From: Rubrivivax gelatinosus
GTDB lineage: Bacteria; Pseudomonadota; Gammaproteobacteria; Burkholderiales; Burkholderiaceae_C
Reading direction: 5' to 3'
Length of the DNA stretch: 64,000 bases
NCBI RefSeq assembly: GCF_016583785.1
Contig: NZ_NRRU01000001.1
Coordinates: 62,001 to 126,000 of the forward strand
Shown here piece by piece: positions 18,779 to 28,899 of the stretch (position 1 is the first letter of the stretch; each line of letters begins with the position of its first letter). The notes under the pieces were generated by a model. The model did no database searches. It saw nothing but the letters and a program-made list of their open reading frames with translations, and was not told the origin of the DNA. A program made the translations under genes and the position numbers.

Positions 18779-19297
18779 ATGCTCAAGCCAGGAGACCGCC
18801 TGCCCGCCGGGCAGCTGTACGAATACGTCGACGTCGCCACCGAGGGCTGCGCGCTCGGACCGAACGTGGTCGACATCGCCGCGGCTGCCGCCGGCAAGAC
18901 GATCGTCGTCTTCGGCCTGCCGGGCGCGTTTACGCCGACCTGTTCCGAGAAGCACGTGCCGGGTTACATCGCCCGGGCTGCTGAGCTGCGTGCCGCCGGC
19001 GTCGACGAGCTGTGGTGCGTGTCGGTCAACGACGCCTTCGTCATGGGGGCCTGGGGCCGTCAGCTGGGCGCTGCCGGTGCGGTGCGCATGCTGGGCGACG
19101 GCAGTGCCGATTTCGCGCGCGCCACCGGGCTGACCCTGGACCTGACATCGCGCGGGATGGGGGTGCGTTCGGCGCGCTACGCGATGCTCGTTGTCGACGG
19201 CGTGGTGCGCACGCTCGACGTCGAGGCTGCAGGCAAGTTCGAGGCGAGCGACGCCGACTCGATGCTGCGCCGACTACGCGAAGCCGCGGCCGCCTGA
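18779..19297 (+). CDS. Peroxiredoxin (Prx5-like)
   Basis: A 172-residue thiol peroxidase of the AhpC/TSA-redoxin fold that would reduce hydroperoxides. The active-site signature PGAFTPTCSEKHVPGY places the peroxidatic cysteine at Cys55, as in the Prx5 subfamily. Cys24 and Cys80 are the other cysteines and possible resolving partners. An active-site arginine candidate lies in MGVRSARYAML. A very strong GAGGAGGAG site precedes the ATG. The gene sits between rpsQ and rplN, with a terminator upstream and a promoter downstream, so it is a separate unit inside the ribosomal cluster. The electron donor is unknown. Confidence 0.93.
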   Translation: MLKPGDRLPAGQLYEYVDVATEGCALGPNVVDIAAAAAGKTIVVFGLPGAFTPTCSEKHVPGYIARAAELRAAGVDELWCVSVNDAFVMGAWGRQLGAAGAVRMLGDGSADFARATGLTLDLTSRGMGVRSARYAMLVVDGVVRTLDVEAAGKFEASDADSMLRRLREAAAA

Positions 19298-19315
19298 GCC
19301 CCTCGATTCTTTTGC

Positions 19316-19345
19316 TTGACGTGCCGGCCATAACGCCGGCATAAT
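19316..19345 (+). promoter_or_regulatory. Promoter of the spc operon (rplN)
   Basis: TTGACG (19316-19321), an 18-bp spacer and CATAAT (19340-19345). The spacer carries two copies of the self-complementary GCCGGC (19323-19328 and 19335-19340), which may be an operator. A small CGCC-GAAAG-GGCG hairpin followed by CTTTT lies at about 19355-19373. The leader of about 155 nt holds no gene. Confidence 0.75.
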
Positions 19346-19508
19346 CCATGGCTTCGCCGAAAGGGCGGCTTTTCTCAGGTGCCGACAGGTGCCAACGGGC
19401 AAAAGCAGTCCATTCGGATCAGCCCAGATCTACCCAGACCACGGGCCCAAGACTGACCAGCAAGACCCGAACGATCGGGTGGCGCGGGGAGAAGTTGGGG
19501 TACGAACA

Positions 19509-19877
19509 ATGATCCAAATGCAATCGCGGCTCGACGTGGCCGATAACACGGGTGCCAAGTCCGTCATGTGCATCAAGGTGCTCGGCGGGTCCAAGCGGCG
19601 CTATGCCGGCATCGGCGACGTCATCAAGGTCAGCATCAAGGAAGCCGCACCCCGCGGGCGTGTGAAGAAGGGCGAGGTCTACTCGGCCGTCGTCGTTCGC
19701 ACCGCCAAGGGCGTGCGTCGCCAAGATGGCTCCCTGATCAAGTTCGACGGCAATGCCGCCGTGCTGCTGAATGCCAAGCTGGAGCCGATCGGCACCCGCA
19801 TCTTCGGGCCGGTCACGCGCGAGCTGCGCAGCGAGCGCTTCATGAAGATCGTGTCGCTGGCGCCGGAAGTGCTCTGA
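19509..19877 (+). CDS. rplN: Large ribosomal subunit protein L14
   Basis: 50S interface protein of 122 residues. The start is set at [17 protein letters not shown], the invariant N-terminus; earlier in-frame starts would add unconserved leader sequence. The ribosome-binding site is weak (GGGGAGAAG is about 14 bp upstream). It is the first gene of the spc operon. Confidence 0.97.
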   Translation: MIQMQSRLDVADNTGAKSVMCIKVLGGSKRRYAGIGDVIKVSIKEAAPRGRVKKGEVYSAVVVRTAKGVRRQDGSLIKFDGNAAVLLNAKLEPIGTRIFGPVTRELRSERFMKIVSLAPEVL

Positions 19878-19907
19878 CGCGGCCGACAGATTCGAGGTTC
19901 GACACTC

Positions 19908-20222
19908 ATGAACAAGATTCGTAAAGGCGACCAGGTCATCGTGCTGACCGGCCGTGACAAGGGCAAGCGCGGCACCGTGACCCAGCGCGTCGACGAGGAT
20001 CATCTGATCGTCGAAGGCGTGAACATGGTCAAGAAGCATGTGAAGCCGAACCCGATGAAGGGCACGACCGGCGGTGTTGTCGACAAGACGATGCCGATCC
20101 ATCAGTCCAACATCGCCATCTTCAACGCCGCCACCGGCAAGGCTGACCGCGTCGGCATCAAGATCGACGGCGACAAGAAGACCCGCGTCTTCAAGTCCAG
20201 CGGCGAAGAGATCAAGGCGTAA
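19908..20222 (+). CDS. rplX: Large ribosomal subunit protein L24
   Basis: Assembly-initiator protein of the 50S subunit with a KOW motif ([19 protein letters not shown]), 104 residues. It is 30 bp after rplN and 5 bp before rplE. Confidence 0.97.
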   Translation: MNKIRKGDQVIVLTGRDKGKRGTVTQRVDEDHLIVEGVNMVKKHVKPNPMKGTTGGVVDKTMPIHQSNIAIFNAATGKADRVGIKIDGDKKTRVFKSSGEEIKA

Positions 20223-20227
20223 GCACC

Positions 20228-20791
20228 ATGGCAAAGACTCAAGCTACGGCGACCTCGCGCCTGCAGGCGCTCTACCGCGAGCAGATCGTTCCCGAGCTGA
20301 TGACCAAGTTCGGCTTCACCTCGGTGATGCAGGTTCCGCGTCTCGAGAAGATCACGCTGAACATGGGCGTGAGCGAAGCGGTCGCGGACAAGAAGGTGAT
20401 GGACCACGCCGTCGGCGACCTCACCAAGATCTCCGGCCAGAAGCCGGTCGTGACCAAGAGCCGCAAGGCCATCGCGGGCTTCAAGATCCGCGAGAACGTG
20501 CCTATCGGCTGCATGGTCACGCTGCGCGGCGTGCGCATGTACGAATTCCTGGACCGTTTCGTCACGGTTGCGCTGCCGCGTGTTCGCGACTTCCGCGGCA
20601 TTTCCGGCCGTGCGTTTGACGGCCGCGGCAACTACAACATCGGCGTCAAGGAACAGATCATCTTCCCCGAGATCGAGTACGACAAGATCGACGCGATCCG
20701 CGGGCTGAACATCAGCATCACGACCAGCGCGAAGAGCGACGACGAGTGCAAGGCACTGCTCGCCGCGTTCAAGTTCCCGTTCAAGAACTGA
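20228..20791 (+). CDS. rplE: Large ribosomal subunit protein L5
   Basis: 5S rRNA-binding protein of the central protuberance, 187 residues, slightly longer at the N-terminus ([16 protein letters not shown]) than the usual 179. Conserved segments [25 protein letters not shown] and [16 protein letters not shown] are present. Confidence 0.97.
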   Translation: MAKTQATATSRLQALYREQIVPELMTKFGFTSVMQVPRLEKITLNMGVSEAVADKKVMDHAVGDLTKISGQKPVVTKSRKAIAGFKIRENVPIGCMVTLRGVRMYEFLDRFVTVALPRVRDFRGISGRAFDGRGNYNIGVKEQIIFPEIEYDKIDAIRGLNISITTSAKSDDECKALLAAFKFPFKN

Positions 20792-20800
20792 AGGCAAGCC

Positions 20801-21106
20801 ATGGCCAAAACGTCCCTCAAGCAGCGCGAGGAAAAGCGCGAGAAGCTGGTCGCCAAGTACGCCAAGAAGTACGCCGAGCTGAAGGCCATCATCGACGATG
20901 CGCAACGTTCTGACGAGGAGCGCTACGTCGCCCGCCTCGAACTCCAGAAGCTGCCGCGCAACGCGAACCCGACCCGTCTGCGCAATCGTTGCGCCCTGAC
21001 CGGTCGTCCGCGCGGCACGTTCCGCATGTTCGGCCTGGGCCGCAACAAGATCCGCGAGCTCGCCTTCAAGGGCGACATCCCCGGCATGGTCAAGGCCAGC
21101 TGGTGA
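20801..21106 (+). CDS. rpsN: Small ribosomal subunit protein S14, zinc-independent form
   Basis: A 101-residue S14 of the long form without the CxxC zinc ribbon, ending in [15 protein letters not shown] and GMVKASW. It belongs to the 30S head. It lies 9 bp after rplE. Confidence 0.97.
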   Translation: MAKTSLKQREEKREKLVAKYAKKYAELKAIIDDAQRSDEERYVARLELQKLPRNANPTRLRNRCALTGRPRGTFRMFGLGRNKIRELAFKGDIPGMVKASW

Positions 21107-21134
21107 CCCCGGGAAGCCGCGAAGGAGATTTGTT

Positions 21135-21530
21135 ATGAGCATGAGTGATCCCATCGCCGACATGCTGACCCGCATTCGCAACGCCCAAAGCGTTGAGAAG
21201 GCCGTGGTCACGATGCCGTCGTCGAAGCTCAAGGTCGCGATCGCCCAAGTCCTGAAGGACGAAGGCTACATTGACGGCTTTGTCATCCGTGGCGAAGGCG
21301 GCAAGAGCGAACTCGAGATCTCGCTGAAGTACTACGCCGGTCGCCCGGTCATCGAGCGCATCGAACGCGTCAGCCGCCCCGGCCTGCGCATCTACAAGGG
21401 CCGCGACGCGATCCCTCAGGTCATGAATGGCCTGGGTGTTGCGATCGTCACGACCCCCAAGGGTGTGATGACCGACCGCAAGGCTCGCCAGACCGGTGTC
21501 GGTGGCGAAGTGCTTTGCTACGTGGCCTAA
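21135..21530 (+). CDS. rpsH: Small ribosomal subunit protein S8
   Basis: Primary 16S rRNA-binding protein and, in E. coli, the repressor of the spc operon; 131 residues. The start [17 protein letters not shown] follows GAAGGAG. The C-terminal [11 protein letters not shown] carries the RNA-contacting residues. Confidence 0.97.
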   Translation: MSMSDPIADMLTRIRNAQSVEKAVVTMPSSKLKVAIAQVLKDEGYIDGFVIRGEGGKSELEISLKYYAGRPVIERIERVSRPGLRIYKGRDAIPQVMNGLGVAIVTTPKGVMTDRKARQTGVGGEVLCYVA

Positions 21531-21546
21531 ACCAAGGACGAACGAC

Positions 21547-22080
21547 ATGTCCCGCGTAGGAAAGATGCCGGTCGCCGTCCCGCAAGGCGTGGACGTCGCG
21601 ATCTCGGCCGAAAAAATCACCGTCAAGGGCAGCAACGGCACGCTTGTGCGTGACCTGAACCCGCTCGTGACGATCACGAACGAAGCCGGCAAGCTGAGCT
21701 TTGTGCCCGCCAACGACAGCACCGAAGCCGACGCGATGAGCGGCACGATGCGCGCGCTGGTGGCCAACATGGTCAACGGCGTCGGCAAGGGCTTCGAGAA
21801 GAAGCTGAACCTGGTCGGCGTCGGTTTCCGTGCTCAGGCACAGGGCCAGAAGCTGAACCTGCAGATCGGTTTCTCGCATCCGGTCGTCAAGGAGATGCCC
21901 GAAGGCATCAAGGTGGCGACTCCGACCCAGACCGAAATCGTCATCTCCGGTGCCGATCGTCAGCGCGTCGGCCAGATCGCCTCGGAGGTTCGCGCCTTCC
22001 GTCCGCCCGAGCCGTACAAGGGCAAGGGCATCCGCTATGCGGACGAGCGCGTGATCCTCAAAGAGACGAAGAAGAAGTAA
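21547..22080 (+). CDS. rplF: Large ribosomal subunit protein L6
   Basis: 177-residue 50S protein near the sarcin-ricin loop. The start [15 protein letters not shown] is chosen over an upstream in-frame start within rpsH because it matches the family and has AAGGACG upstream. The C-terminal [14 protein letters not shown] motif is intact. Confidence 0.97.
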   Translation: MSRVGKMPVAVPQGVDVAISAEKITVKGSNGTLVRDLNPLVTITNEAGKLSFVPANDSTEADAMSGTMRALVANMVNGVGKGFEKKLNLVGVGFRAQAQGQKLNLQIGFSHPVVKEMPEGIKVATPTQTEIVISGADRQRVGQIASEVRAFRPPEPYKGKGIRYADERVILKETKKK

Positions 22081-22090
22081 GGAGCGCACC

Positions 22091-22447
22091 ATGATGACGA
22101 AGAAGGAACAGCGCCTGCGTCGTTCGCGCCAGACCCGCCTGCGCATTGCGCAGCAAGGCGTGGCCCGGCTGAGCGTCTTCCGCTCCAACCTGCACATCTA
22201 CGCCAGCGTGTTTTCCGAGGACGGCAGCAAGGTCCTGGCGAGCGCGTCGACGGCCGAGAAGGAAGTCCGCGAGCAGCTGGCCAAGGGCAGCAATGCCGAG
22301 GCCGCCGCGCTGATCGGCAAGCGCATCGCCGAGAAGGCCAAGGCTGCCGGCGTCGAGAAGGTCGCGTTCGACCGCGCGGGCTTCGCCTACCACGGCCGCG
22401 TCAAGGCGCTGGCCGAAGCGGCTCGCGAAGCCGGCCTGCAGTTCTGA
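22091..22447 (+). CDS. rplR: Large ribosomal subunit protein L18
   Basis: 5S rRNA-binding protein, 118 residues. Two consecutive ATG codons (22091 and 22094) are possible starts. The GGAG at 22081-22084 is 6 bp from the first and 9 bp from the second, so the choice is open. [20 protein letters not shown] is the conserved C-terminus. Confidence 0.97.
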   Translation: MMTKKEQRLRRSRQTRLRIAQQGVARLSVFRSNLHIYASVFSEDGSKVLASASTAEKEVREQLAKGSNAEAAALIGKRIAEKAKAAGVEKVAFDRAGFAYHGRVKALAEAAREAGLQF

Positions 22448-22469
22448 CGGGCGCAAAGGAAGACTCGAA

Positions 22470-22988
22470 ATGGCAAAGTTCACTCCCCGCCAGCAGACCG
22501 AAGGCAATGACGACGGTCTGAAGGAAAAGATGATCGCGGTCAACCGCGTCACGAAGGTCGTCAAGGGTGGCCGCACGCTGAGCTTCGCGGCGCTGACCGT
22601 GGTCGGTGACGGCGATGGCCGCATCGGCATGGGCAAGGGCAAGGCCAAGGAAGTGCCGGTCGCCGTGCAGAAGGCCATGGAAGCGGCTCGCCGCAACATG
22701 GTCAAGGTCGCGCTGAAGAACGGCACGATCCACCACAAGGTCGACGGCGAACACGGTGCGGCCAAGGTCCTGATGGCCCCGGCCAAGCCCGGTGACGGCA
22801 TCATCGCCGGCGGCCCGATGCGCGCCGTCTTCGAAGTGATGGGCGTGACCGACATCGTCGCCAAGAGCCACGGCTCGACGAACCCGTACAACATGGTGCG
22901 CGCGACGCTGAACGCGCTGAAGCGCTCCACCACGCCGGCCGAAGTGGCCGCCAAGCGTGGCAAGTCGGTCGAAGACCTCTTCAACTGA
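22470..22988 (+). CDS. rpsE: Small ribosomal subunit protein S5
   Basis: 30S fidelity protein, 172 residues, with the S5 RNA-binding domain around [20 protein letters not shown]. The loop VKGGR that gives spectinomycin resistance when altered is wild type. GAGMGKGK-like elements ([12 protein letters not shown]) are intact. Confidence 0.97.
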   Translation: MAKFTPRQQTEGNDDGLKEKMIAVNRVTKVVKGGRTLSFAALTVVGDGDGRIGMGKGKAKEVPVAVQKAMEAARRNMVKVALKNGTIHHKVDGEHGAAKVLMAPAKPGDGIIAGGPMRAVFEVMGVTDIVAKSHGSTNPYNMVRATLNALKRSTTPAEVAAKRGKSVEDLFN

Positions 22989-23008
22989 CACCGCGCCGGA
23001 GAAGCCTC

Positions 23009-23191
23009 ATGTCCGACAAGAAGACCCTCAAGGTCAAGCTGGTCCGCAGCGTCGCCGGTACGCGCGAGTCGCATCGCGCCACCGTCCGCGGCCTGGGCCT
23101 GCGCAAGCTCAACAGCGAACGCGTGCTTGAAGACACGGCCGCGGTGCGCGGCATGATCAACAAGGTCTCGTACCTGGTGAAGGTGCTGTAA
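23009..23191 (+). CDS. rpmD: Large ribosomal subunit protein L30
   Basis: A 60-residue 50S protein with the conserved [20 protein letters not shown] and ending [12 protein letters not shown]. The stop codon overlaps the rplO start by one base (TAATG). Confidence 0.96.
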   Translation: MSDKKTLKVKLVRSVAGTRESHRATVRGLGLRKLNSERVLEDTAAVRGMINKVSYLVKVL

Positions 23192-23622
23192 TGCAGATCA
23201 ACAACCTCAAGCCCGCCGAGGGCAGCAAGAAGGCGCGTCGCCGCGTCGGCCGCGGCATCGGTTCGGGGCTGGGCAAGACCGCGGGCCGTGGCCACAAGGG
23301 CCAGAAGTCCCGCGCCGGCGGCTTCCACAAGGTCGGCTTCGAAGGCGGCCAGATGCCGCTGCAGCGTCGCCTGCCCAAGCGTGGCTTCAAGTCCCAGCAG
23401 CTGAAGTACAACGGCGAGATCACGCTGGGCGAACTCGAGGCGCTGGGCGTCGACGAGGTCGACCTGCTGTCGCTGAAGGCTGCCGGCCTGGTGCGCCAGA
23501 TCGTCAAGCACGTCAAGGTCGTCAAGAGCGGCGAGCTCACCCGCAAGGTGACGCTCAAGGGCATCGGCGCGACCGCCGGCGCCAAGGCTGCGATCGAGGC
23601 CGTCGGCGGCACGTTCGCCTGA
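23191..23622 (+). CDS. rplO: Large ribosomal subunit protein L15
   Basis: Late-assembling 50S protein, 143 residues. The N-terminal Gly/Arg-rich stretch [20 protein letters not shown] is the family hallmark. It directly precedes secY, the usual arrangement. Confidence 0.97.
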   Translation: MQINNLKPAEGSKKARRRVGRGIGSGLGKTAGRGHKGQKSRAGGFHKVGFEGGQMPLQRRLPKRGFKSQQLKYNGEITLGELEALGVDEVDLLSLKAAGLVRQIVKHVKVVKSGELTRKVTLKGIGATAGAKAAIEAVGGTFA

Positions 23623-23636
23623 GGGACACCTAGCCC

Positions 23637-24947
23637 GTGGCAACCTCCGCTAACCAGCTGGCCAAAAGTGGGAAGTTCGGCGACTTGCGTCGCCGGGTGA
23701 TCTTCCTGCTGCTGGCCCTGGTGGTCTACCGCATCGGTGCGCACATTCCCGTGCCCGGTATCGATCCGAACCAGCTGCAGCAGCTGTTCAAGGGTCAGGG
23801 CGGCGGCATCCTGAACCTGTTCAACATGTTCAGCGGCGGCGCACTGTCGCGCTTCACCGTCTTCGCGCTGGGCATCATGCCCTACATCTCGGCGTCGATC
23901 ATCATGCAGTTGATGACCTACGTCGTGCCCTCGCTCGAGGCGCTGAAGAAGGAAGGCGAGTCCGGTCGACGCAAGATCACGCAGTACACGCGCTACGGCA
24001 CGCTGTTCCTGGCGATCTTCCAGAGCCTGGGCATCGCCCTGGCGCTCGAAGGTTCGCAGGGCCTGGTGCTGTCGCCCGGCTTCGGCTTCCGCATGACGGC
24101 GGTCGTCAGCCTGGTGGCCGGCACGATGTTCCTGATGTGGCTGGGCGAGCAGATCACCGAACGCGGCCTGGGCAACGGCATCTCGATCCTGATCTTCGCC
24201 GGCATCGTCGCCGGTCTGCCGAGCGCCATCGGCGGCCTGTTCGAACTGGTTCGCACCGGTGCCATGAGCATCATCGCCAGCCTGTTCATCACGGCAGTCG
24301 TGATCGGTGTGACCTACGTCGTCGTGTTCGTCGAACGCGGCCAGCGCAAGATCCTGGTGAACTACGCCAAGCGCCAGGTCGGCAACAAGGTCTATGGTGG
24401 CCAGTCGTCGCACCTGCCGCTGAAGCTGAACATGTCGGGCGTGATCCCGCCGATCTTCGCGTCGTCGATCATCCTGCTGCCTGCCACCATCGTCGGCTGG
24501 TTCGCCACCGGTGAAGGCATGCGCTGGCTGAAGGACATCTCGAGCGCGCTGTCGCCGGGGCAGCCGATCTACGTCCTGCTGTACGCCAGCATGATCGTGT
24601 TCTTCTGCTTCTTCTACACGGCGCTCGTGTTCAACAGCCGCGAGACCGCCGACAACCTGAAGAAGAGTGGCGCGTTCATTCCGGGCATTCGTCCGGGCGA
24701 ACAGACGGCCAAGTACATCGACCGTATCCTGTCGCGTCTGACGCTGGCCGGCGCGGTGTACATCACGGCTGTGTGTCTGCTGCCCGAGTTCCTGGTCCTG
24801 AAGTACAACGTTCCGTTCTACTTTGGTGGCACGTCTCTGCTGATCATCGTGGTTGTGACGATGGATTTCTGGGCCCAGGTTCAGAGCTATGTCATGAGCC
24901 AGCAGTACGAGAGCCTGCTCAAGAAGGCGAACTTCAAGGCGGGCTGA
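23637..24947 (+). CDS. secY: Protein translocase channel subunit SecY
   Basis: Central pore of the SecYEG translocon in the inner membrane, 436 residues with ten hydrophobic transmembrane segments. The GTG at 23637 is the start: [20 protein letters not shown] matches the betaproteobacterial N-terminus. The cytoplasmic loops with [15 protein letters not shown] and the C-terminal [16 protein letters not shown] are conserved. It is co-transcribed with the spc ribosomal genes. Confidence 0.98.
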   Translation: MATSANQLAKSGKFGDLRRRVIFLLLALVVYRIGAHIPVPGIDPNQLQQLFKGQGGGILNLFNMFSGGALSRFTVFALGIMPYISASIIMQLMTYVVPSLEALKKEGESGRRKITQYTRYGTLFLAIFQSLGIALALEGSQGLVLSPGFGFRMTAVVSLVAGTMFLMWLGEQITERGLGNGISILIFAGIVAGLPSAIGGLFELVRTGAMSIIASLFITAVVIGVTYVVVFVERGQRKILVNYAKRQVGNKVYGGQSSHLPLKLNMSGVIPPIFASSIILLPATIVGWFATGEGMRWLKDISSALSPGQPIYVLLYASMIVFFCFFYTALVFNSRETADNLKKSGAFIPGIRPGEQTAKYIDRILSRLTLAGAVYITAVCLLPEFLVLKYNVPFYFGGTSLLIIVVVTMDFWAQVQSYVMSQQYESLLKKANFKAG

Positions 24948-24953
24948 TGCGAG

Positions 24954-25172
24954 ATGGCCAAGGACGACGTCATTCAGATGCAGGGGGAGATCCTTGAAAA
25001 CCTCCCCAATGCCACCTTCCGGGTCAAGCTGGAAAACGGGCACGTGGTGCTCGGGCACATCTCCGGAAAGATGCGGATGCACTACATCCGCATCCTTCCG
25101 GGTGACAAGGTGACCGTCGAGCTCACCCCCTACGATTTGAGTCGCGCGCGGATCGTGTTCCGCGCCAAGTAA
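24954..25172 (+). CDS. infA: Translation initiation factor IF-1
   Basis: 72-residue OB-fold factor that blocks the ribosomal A site during initiation. [20 protein letters not shown] and [20 protein letters not shown] are diagnostic. It lies 6 bp after secY, which is where betaproteobacteria keep infA. Confidence 0.97.
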   Translation: MAKDDVIQMQGEILENLPNATFRVKLENGHVVLGHISGKMRMHYIRILPGDKVTVELTPYDLSRARIVFRAK

Positions 25173-25188
25173 GGTCAAGGAGAAGACC

Positions 25189-25302
25189 ATGAAAGTCGCA
25201 GCTTCGGTCAAGAAGATGTGCCGCAATTGCAAGATCATCCGACGCAAGGGCGTCGTGCGCGTGATCTGCACCGACCCGCGCCACAAGCAGCGTCAAGGCT
25301 GA
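25189..25302 (+). CDS. rpmJ: Large ribosomal subunit protein L36
   Basis: A 37-residue protein with the zinc-binding residues Cys11, Cys14, Cys27 and His32, so it is the zinc-containing form. [15 protein letters not shown] is the conserved start, behind AAGGAGAAG. It sits between infA and rpsM. Confidence 0.95.
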   Translation: MKVAASVKKMCRNCKIIRRKGVVRVICTDPRHKQRQG

Positions 25303-25318
25303 TAGTCAGAGGAAGAAC

Positions 25319-25684
25319 ATGGCACGTATCGCCGGCATCAACATCCCGCCGCATAAGCATGCGGAAATCGGCCTGACCTCGATCTACGGCGTCGGCCGTA
25401 CGACGGCGCAGAAGATCTGCGACGCAGCGGGCATCCCGTACTCGAAGAAGGTCAAGGACCTGAACGATGGCGAGCTCGAGAAGATCCGCGAGGAGATCGG
25501 CCGCCTGACGATCGAGGGCGACCTGCGCCGCGAGCTGTCGATCAACATCAAGCGTCTGATGGACCTCGGCTGCTACCGCGGCTTCCGTCACCGCCGCGGC
25601 CTGCCGGTGCGCGGCCAGCGCACCCGCACCAATGCCCGCACCCGCAAGGGTCCGCGCAAGGGTGCCGCTGCGCTGAAGAAGTAA
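25319..25684 (+). CDS. rpsM: Small ribosomal subunit protein S13
   Basis: 30S head protein at the subunit bridge, 121 residues. It shows [14 protein letters not shown], the helix-two-turn-helix region [18 protein letters not shown] and the basic C-terminus [17 protein letters not shown]. It begins the alpha operon, 16 bp after rpmJ with no separate promoter visible. Confidence 0.97.
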   Translation: MARIAGINIPPHKHAEIGLTSIYGVGRTTAQKICDAAGIPYSKKVKDLNDGELEKIREEIGRLTIEGDLRRELSINIKRLMDLGCYRGFRHRRGLPVRGQRTRTNARTRKGPRKGAAALKK

Positions 25685-25718
25685 GCCGCCGCCTCGCACG
25701 AGACAGGAAGATCCACAC

Positions 25719-26123
25719 ATGGCCAAGTCACCCGTCAACAACGCCGCGCGCCGCGTCAGCAAGAAGATCCGCAAGAACATTGCGGACGGCATTGCCCACG
25801 TGCACGCGTCGTTCAACAACACCATCATCACGATCACCGACCGCCAAGGCGGCGCGTTGGCGTGGGCCTCGAGCGGCGGTCAAGGCTTCAAGGGCTCGCG
25901 CAAGAGCACGCCGTTCGCCGCGCAGGTCGCTGCCGAGAACGCCGGTCGTGCCGCGCAGGAACAGGGCATCAAGAACCTGGACGTGCGCATCAAGGGCCCG
26001 GGCCCGGGCCGTGAGTCCAGCGTTCGTGCGCTGGCCTCGCTCGGCATCCGCATCACGTCGATCAGCGACGTGACGCCGATCCCGCACAACGGCTGCCGCC
26101 CGCAGAAGCGTCGTCGCATCTGA
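25719..26123 (+). CDS. rpsK: Small ribosomal subunit protein S11
   Basis: 30S platform protein, 134 residues, with [20 protein letters not shown] and the C-terminal [17 protein letters not shown] that contacts mRNA at the E site. It is followed by a 231-bp gap with a hairpin, unusually long for the alpha operon. Confidence 0.97.
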   Translation: MAKSPVNNAARRVSKKIRKNIADGIAHVHASFNNTIITITDRQGGALAWASSGGQGFKGSRKSTPFAAQVAAENAGRAAQEQGIKNLDVRIKGPGPGRESSVRALASLGIRITSISDVTPIPHNGCRPQKRRRI

Positions 26124-26133
26124 GCGGTGAACG

Positions 26134-26163
26134 CCGGCAGGTTGTTCCTGCCGGTGATAGAAT
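26134..26163 (+). promoter_or_regulatory. Hairpin and possible extended -10 promoter before rpsD
   Basis: CCGGCAGG (26134-26141) pairs perfectly with CCTGCCGG (26147-26154) around a TTGTT loop. TGATAGAAT (26155-26163) next to it has the form of an extended -10 box, but no good -35 is present. The remaining leader to rpsD (about 190 nt) holds no gene. It may be the S4-controlled leader of rpsD-rpoA-rplQ; this is inference. Confidence 0.4.
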
Positions 26164-26354
26164 TCGCGGTTTCCCGTAAGCCGGCGGCACGGACAAGTGC
26201 GCGCCGGCTGTTTTCCTCAAGGCAAGCAGCCTTGCAACCCAAGCCCACCGTCCGCACCTCATGCACGACTCCGGTCGTCGGTGCAGGACTTGCGCGGGGC
26301 TCCGCCGTCTGACGGCTGGGTCCGCCGCGTCAGCATAAGACAAGGACAAAGCAA

Positions 26355-26978
26355 GTGGCACGTTATCTCGGCCCGAAGGCCAAACTCTCCCGCCGTGAAG
26401 GCACCGACCTGTTCCTGAAGAGCGCTCGCCGCTCGATCGGGGACAAGGCCAAGTTCGACAGCAAGCCTGGCCAACACGGCCGCACCAGCGGCTCGCGCAC
26501 CTCCGACTACGGCGTCCAACTGCGCGAAAAGCAGAAGGTCAAGCGCATGTACGGCGTGCTCGAGCGCCAGTTCCGCCGCTATTTCGCCGAAGCCGAGCGC
26601 CGCAAGGGCAATACCGGCTCGACGCTGCTGGCGCTGCTGGAATCGCGCCTGGACAACGTCGTCTACCGCATGGGCTTCGGCTCGACCCGTGCCGAATCGC
26701 GTCAGCTGGTGTCGCACAAGGCGATCACGGTCAACGGCCAGGTCGTCAACATCCCGTCGTTCGTGGTCAAGGCCGGTGACGTCGTCGCGGTGCGCGAGAA
26801 GTCGAAGAACCAGCTGCGCGTCCAGGACTCCCTGAAGCTCGCGCAGAGCGTTGGCCTTTGCGACTGGGTGCAGGTCGACGCCACCAAGATGGAAGGCGTG
26901 TTCAAGAAGGTCCCGGACCGCGACCAGTTCGGCGCCGAGATCAAGGAAGCGCTGATCGTCGAACTCTACAGCCGCTAA
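26355..26978 (+). CDS. rpsD: Small ribosomal subunit protein S4
   Basis: Assembly-initiating 16S rRNA-binding protein, 207 residues, with an S4 RNA-binding domain ([32 protein letters not shown] region). It uses a GTG start (26355) giving [20 protein letters not shown]. In enterobacteria S4 represses the alpha operon. A GC hairpin just after the stop (26988-27005) lacks a T-run. Confidence 0.97.
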   Translation: MARYLGPKAKLSRREGTDLFLKSARRSIGDKAKFDSKPGQHGRTSGSRTSDYGVQLREKQKVKRMYGVLERQFRRYFAEAERRKGNTGSTLLALLESRLDNVVYRMGFGSTRAESRQLVSHKAITVNGQVVNIPSFVVKAGDVVAVREKSKNQLRVQDSLKLAQSVGLCDWVQVDATKMEGVFKKVPDRDQFGAEIKEALIVELYSR

Positions 26979-27139
26979 AGCCCCCGCGGCCGGCACCTGC
27001 CGGCCGTCGCGCTTGCGGCCGTTCCCAATACCGGGCGTTTCGCCTGCCGGGCGCGAAGCGGCTCCAGGACAAAGCCCGGCGGTCCATCAGCCTTATCGGT
27101 GTAACGAGCCGAGGGTATTGACAGGAAACCAAACACTCC

Positions 27140-28126
27140 ATGCAAACCACTCTTCTGAAGCCCAAGGCCATCCACGTCGAGCCGCTCGGCGGTTACCGCG
27201 CCAAGGCGGTGCTCGAACCGTTCGAGCGTGGCTTCGGCCACACGCTGGGCAACGCGCTGCGGCGCGTGCTGCTGTCGTCGATGGTGGGCTATGCGCCGAC
27301 GGAGGTCACGATCGCCGGCGTGCTGCACGAGTACTCCGCGATCGACGGCGTGCAGGAAGACGTCGTCCACATCATGCTCAACCTGAAGGGCGTGGTGTTC
27401 CGTCTGCACAACCGCGATGAAGTCACGCTGGTGCTGCGCAAGGAAGGCGAAGGCGCGGTCACCGCGGCCGACATCCAGACCCCGCACGACGTCGAGATCA
27501 TCAACCCGGATCACGTGATCGCGCACCTGTCGCAAGGCGGCAAGCTCGACATGCAGATCAAGGTCGAGAAGGGCCGCGGCTACGTGCCGGGCAACCTGCG
27601 CCGCTACGGCGACGAGCCGACCAAGGCCATCGGCCGCATCGTGCTCGACGCTTCGTTCTCGCCGGTGCGCCGCGTCAGCTACGCGGTCGAAAACGCCCGC
27701 GTCGAGCAGCGTACCGACCTCGACAAGCTGGTGATGGAGATCGAGACCAACGGCGCCATCACGCCGGAAGAAGCGATCCGCCAGTCGGCCAAGATCCTCG
27801 TCGAGCAGCTCGCCGTGTTCGCGCAGCTCGAAGGCCAGGTCAGCGACATCTTCGAGCCGCAGCCGCAGCGCACGCCGAACTTCGACCCGATCCTGCTGCG
27901 TCCGGTCGACGAGCTCGAGCTGACGGTGCGTTCGGCCAACTGCCTGAAGGCCGAGAACATCTACTACATCGGCGACCTGATCCAGCGCACCGAGACCGAG
28001 CTGCTGAAGACCCCGAACCTGGGTCGCAAGTCGCTCAACGAGATCAAGGAAGTGCTGGCCTCGCGCGGCCTGACGCTGGGCGCGCGCCTGGAAAACTGGC
28101 CGCCGCAAGGTCTCGACAAGCGTTGA
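27140..28126 (+). CDS. rpoA: RNA polymerase alpha subunit
   Basis: Assembly scaffold of RNA polymerase, 328 residues. The N-terminal dimerisation domain ([20 protein letters not shown]) and the C-terminal domain with the UP-element and activator contact region ([16 protein letters not shown] sequence, here [18 protein letters not shown]) are both intact. The ATG follows ACAGGAAACC. Confidence 0.98.
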   Translation: MQTTLLKPKAIHVEPLGGYRAKAVLEPFERGFGHTLGNALRRVLLSSMVGYAPTEVTIAGVLHEYSAIDGVQEDVVHIMLNLKGVVFRLHNRDEVTLVLRKEGEGAVTAADIQTPHDVEIINPDHVIAHLSQGGKLDMQIKVEKGRGYVPGNLRRYGDEPTKAIGRIVLDASFSPVRRVSYAVENARVEQRTDLDKLVMEIETNGAITPEEAIRQSAKILVEQLAVFAQLEGQVSDIFEPQPQRTPNFDPILLRPVDELELTVRSANCLKAENIYYIGDLIQRTETELLKTPNLGRKSLNEIKEVLASRGLTLGARLENWPPQGLDKR

Positions 28127-28267
28127 GATCGACGGGCCGTGAGCGGCCCGTTGCCGTCATACCGCTGCGGCTCCCGTACGGGAGCCGCGGTGTCGATAGG
28201 GGCCCAGTGCCCCGGTCCCGCCCCGGTACCTGATACGGCCGGGGTCTGATAACCAAAGGAACGCGCC

Positions 28268-28663
28268 ATGCGCCACCGCCACGGACTCCGCAAACTCAAC
28301 CGCACCAGCAGCCATCGCCTGGCGATGCTGCGCAACATGGCCAACTCGCTGATCCGCCATGAAGCGATCAAGACGACCGTGCCCAAGGCCAAGGAACTGC
28401 GCGCCGTCGTCGAGCCGCTGATCACGCTGGGCAAGACCCCGACGCTGGCCAACCGCCGCCTCGCCTTCGACCGCACGCGTGACCGCGAAGTCGTGACCAA
28501 GCTCTTCAACGAACTGGGCCCGCGCTACGCCGCGCGTCCGGGCGGCTACACCCGCATCCTGAAGATGGGCTTCCGCGTCGGCGACAACGCGCCGATGGCT
28601 TTCGTCGAACTGGTCGATCGTCCGGAAGTGGCTGAAGAGACCACGACCGAAGCGGCCGAATAA
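28268..28663 (+). CDS. rplQ: Large ribosomal subunit protein L17
   Basis: 131-residue 50S protein near the exit tunnel, starting [17 protein letters not shown]. It has a short acidic Glu/Thr-rich tail. It is the last gene of the alpha operon. A GC-rich hairpin follows (about 28,679-28,702) but without a T-run, so termination there is uncertain. Confidence 0.97.
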   Translation: MRHRHGLRKLNRTSSHRLAMLRNMANSLIRHEAIKTTVPKAKELRAVVEPLITLGKTPTLANRRLAFDRTRDREVVTKLFNELGPRYAARPGGYTRILKMGFRVGDNAPMAFVELVDRPEVAEETTTEAAE

Positions 28664-28899
28664 GGCTGCATGCACGGCGGGCGGCCTTCGGGTTGCCCGC
28701 GGTGTCCAGCAGCGCCGCGCAACGCGGCGTTGCGCCGGCCCCCAGCCGGCCGCGGGTGGTGCTCATGCCCTCGCACGCGTGCCTCGCGGCAGCATCCAGC
28801 GCTGCTTCCACCTCCCGGCAAAACCGTCACGTTTGTTCTCCGTCTAGGTGTAGCTCAGCCAGCCGGTGAGAATGCGTCGCAACCGCAACTCTATCCATC

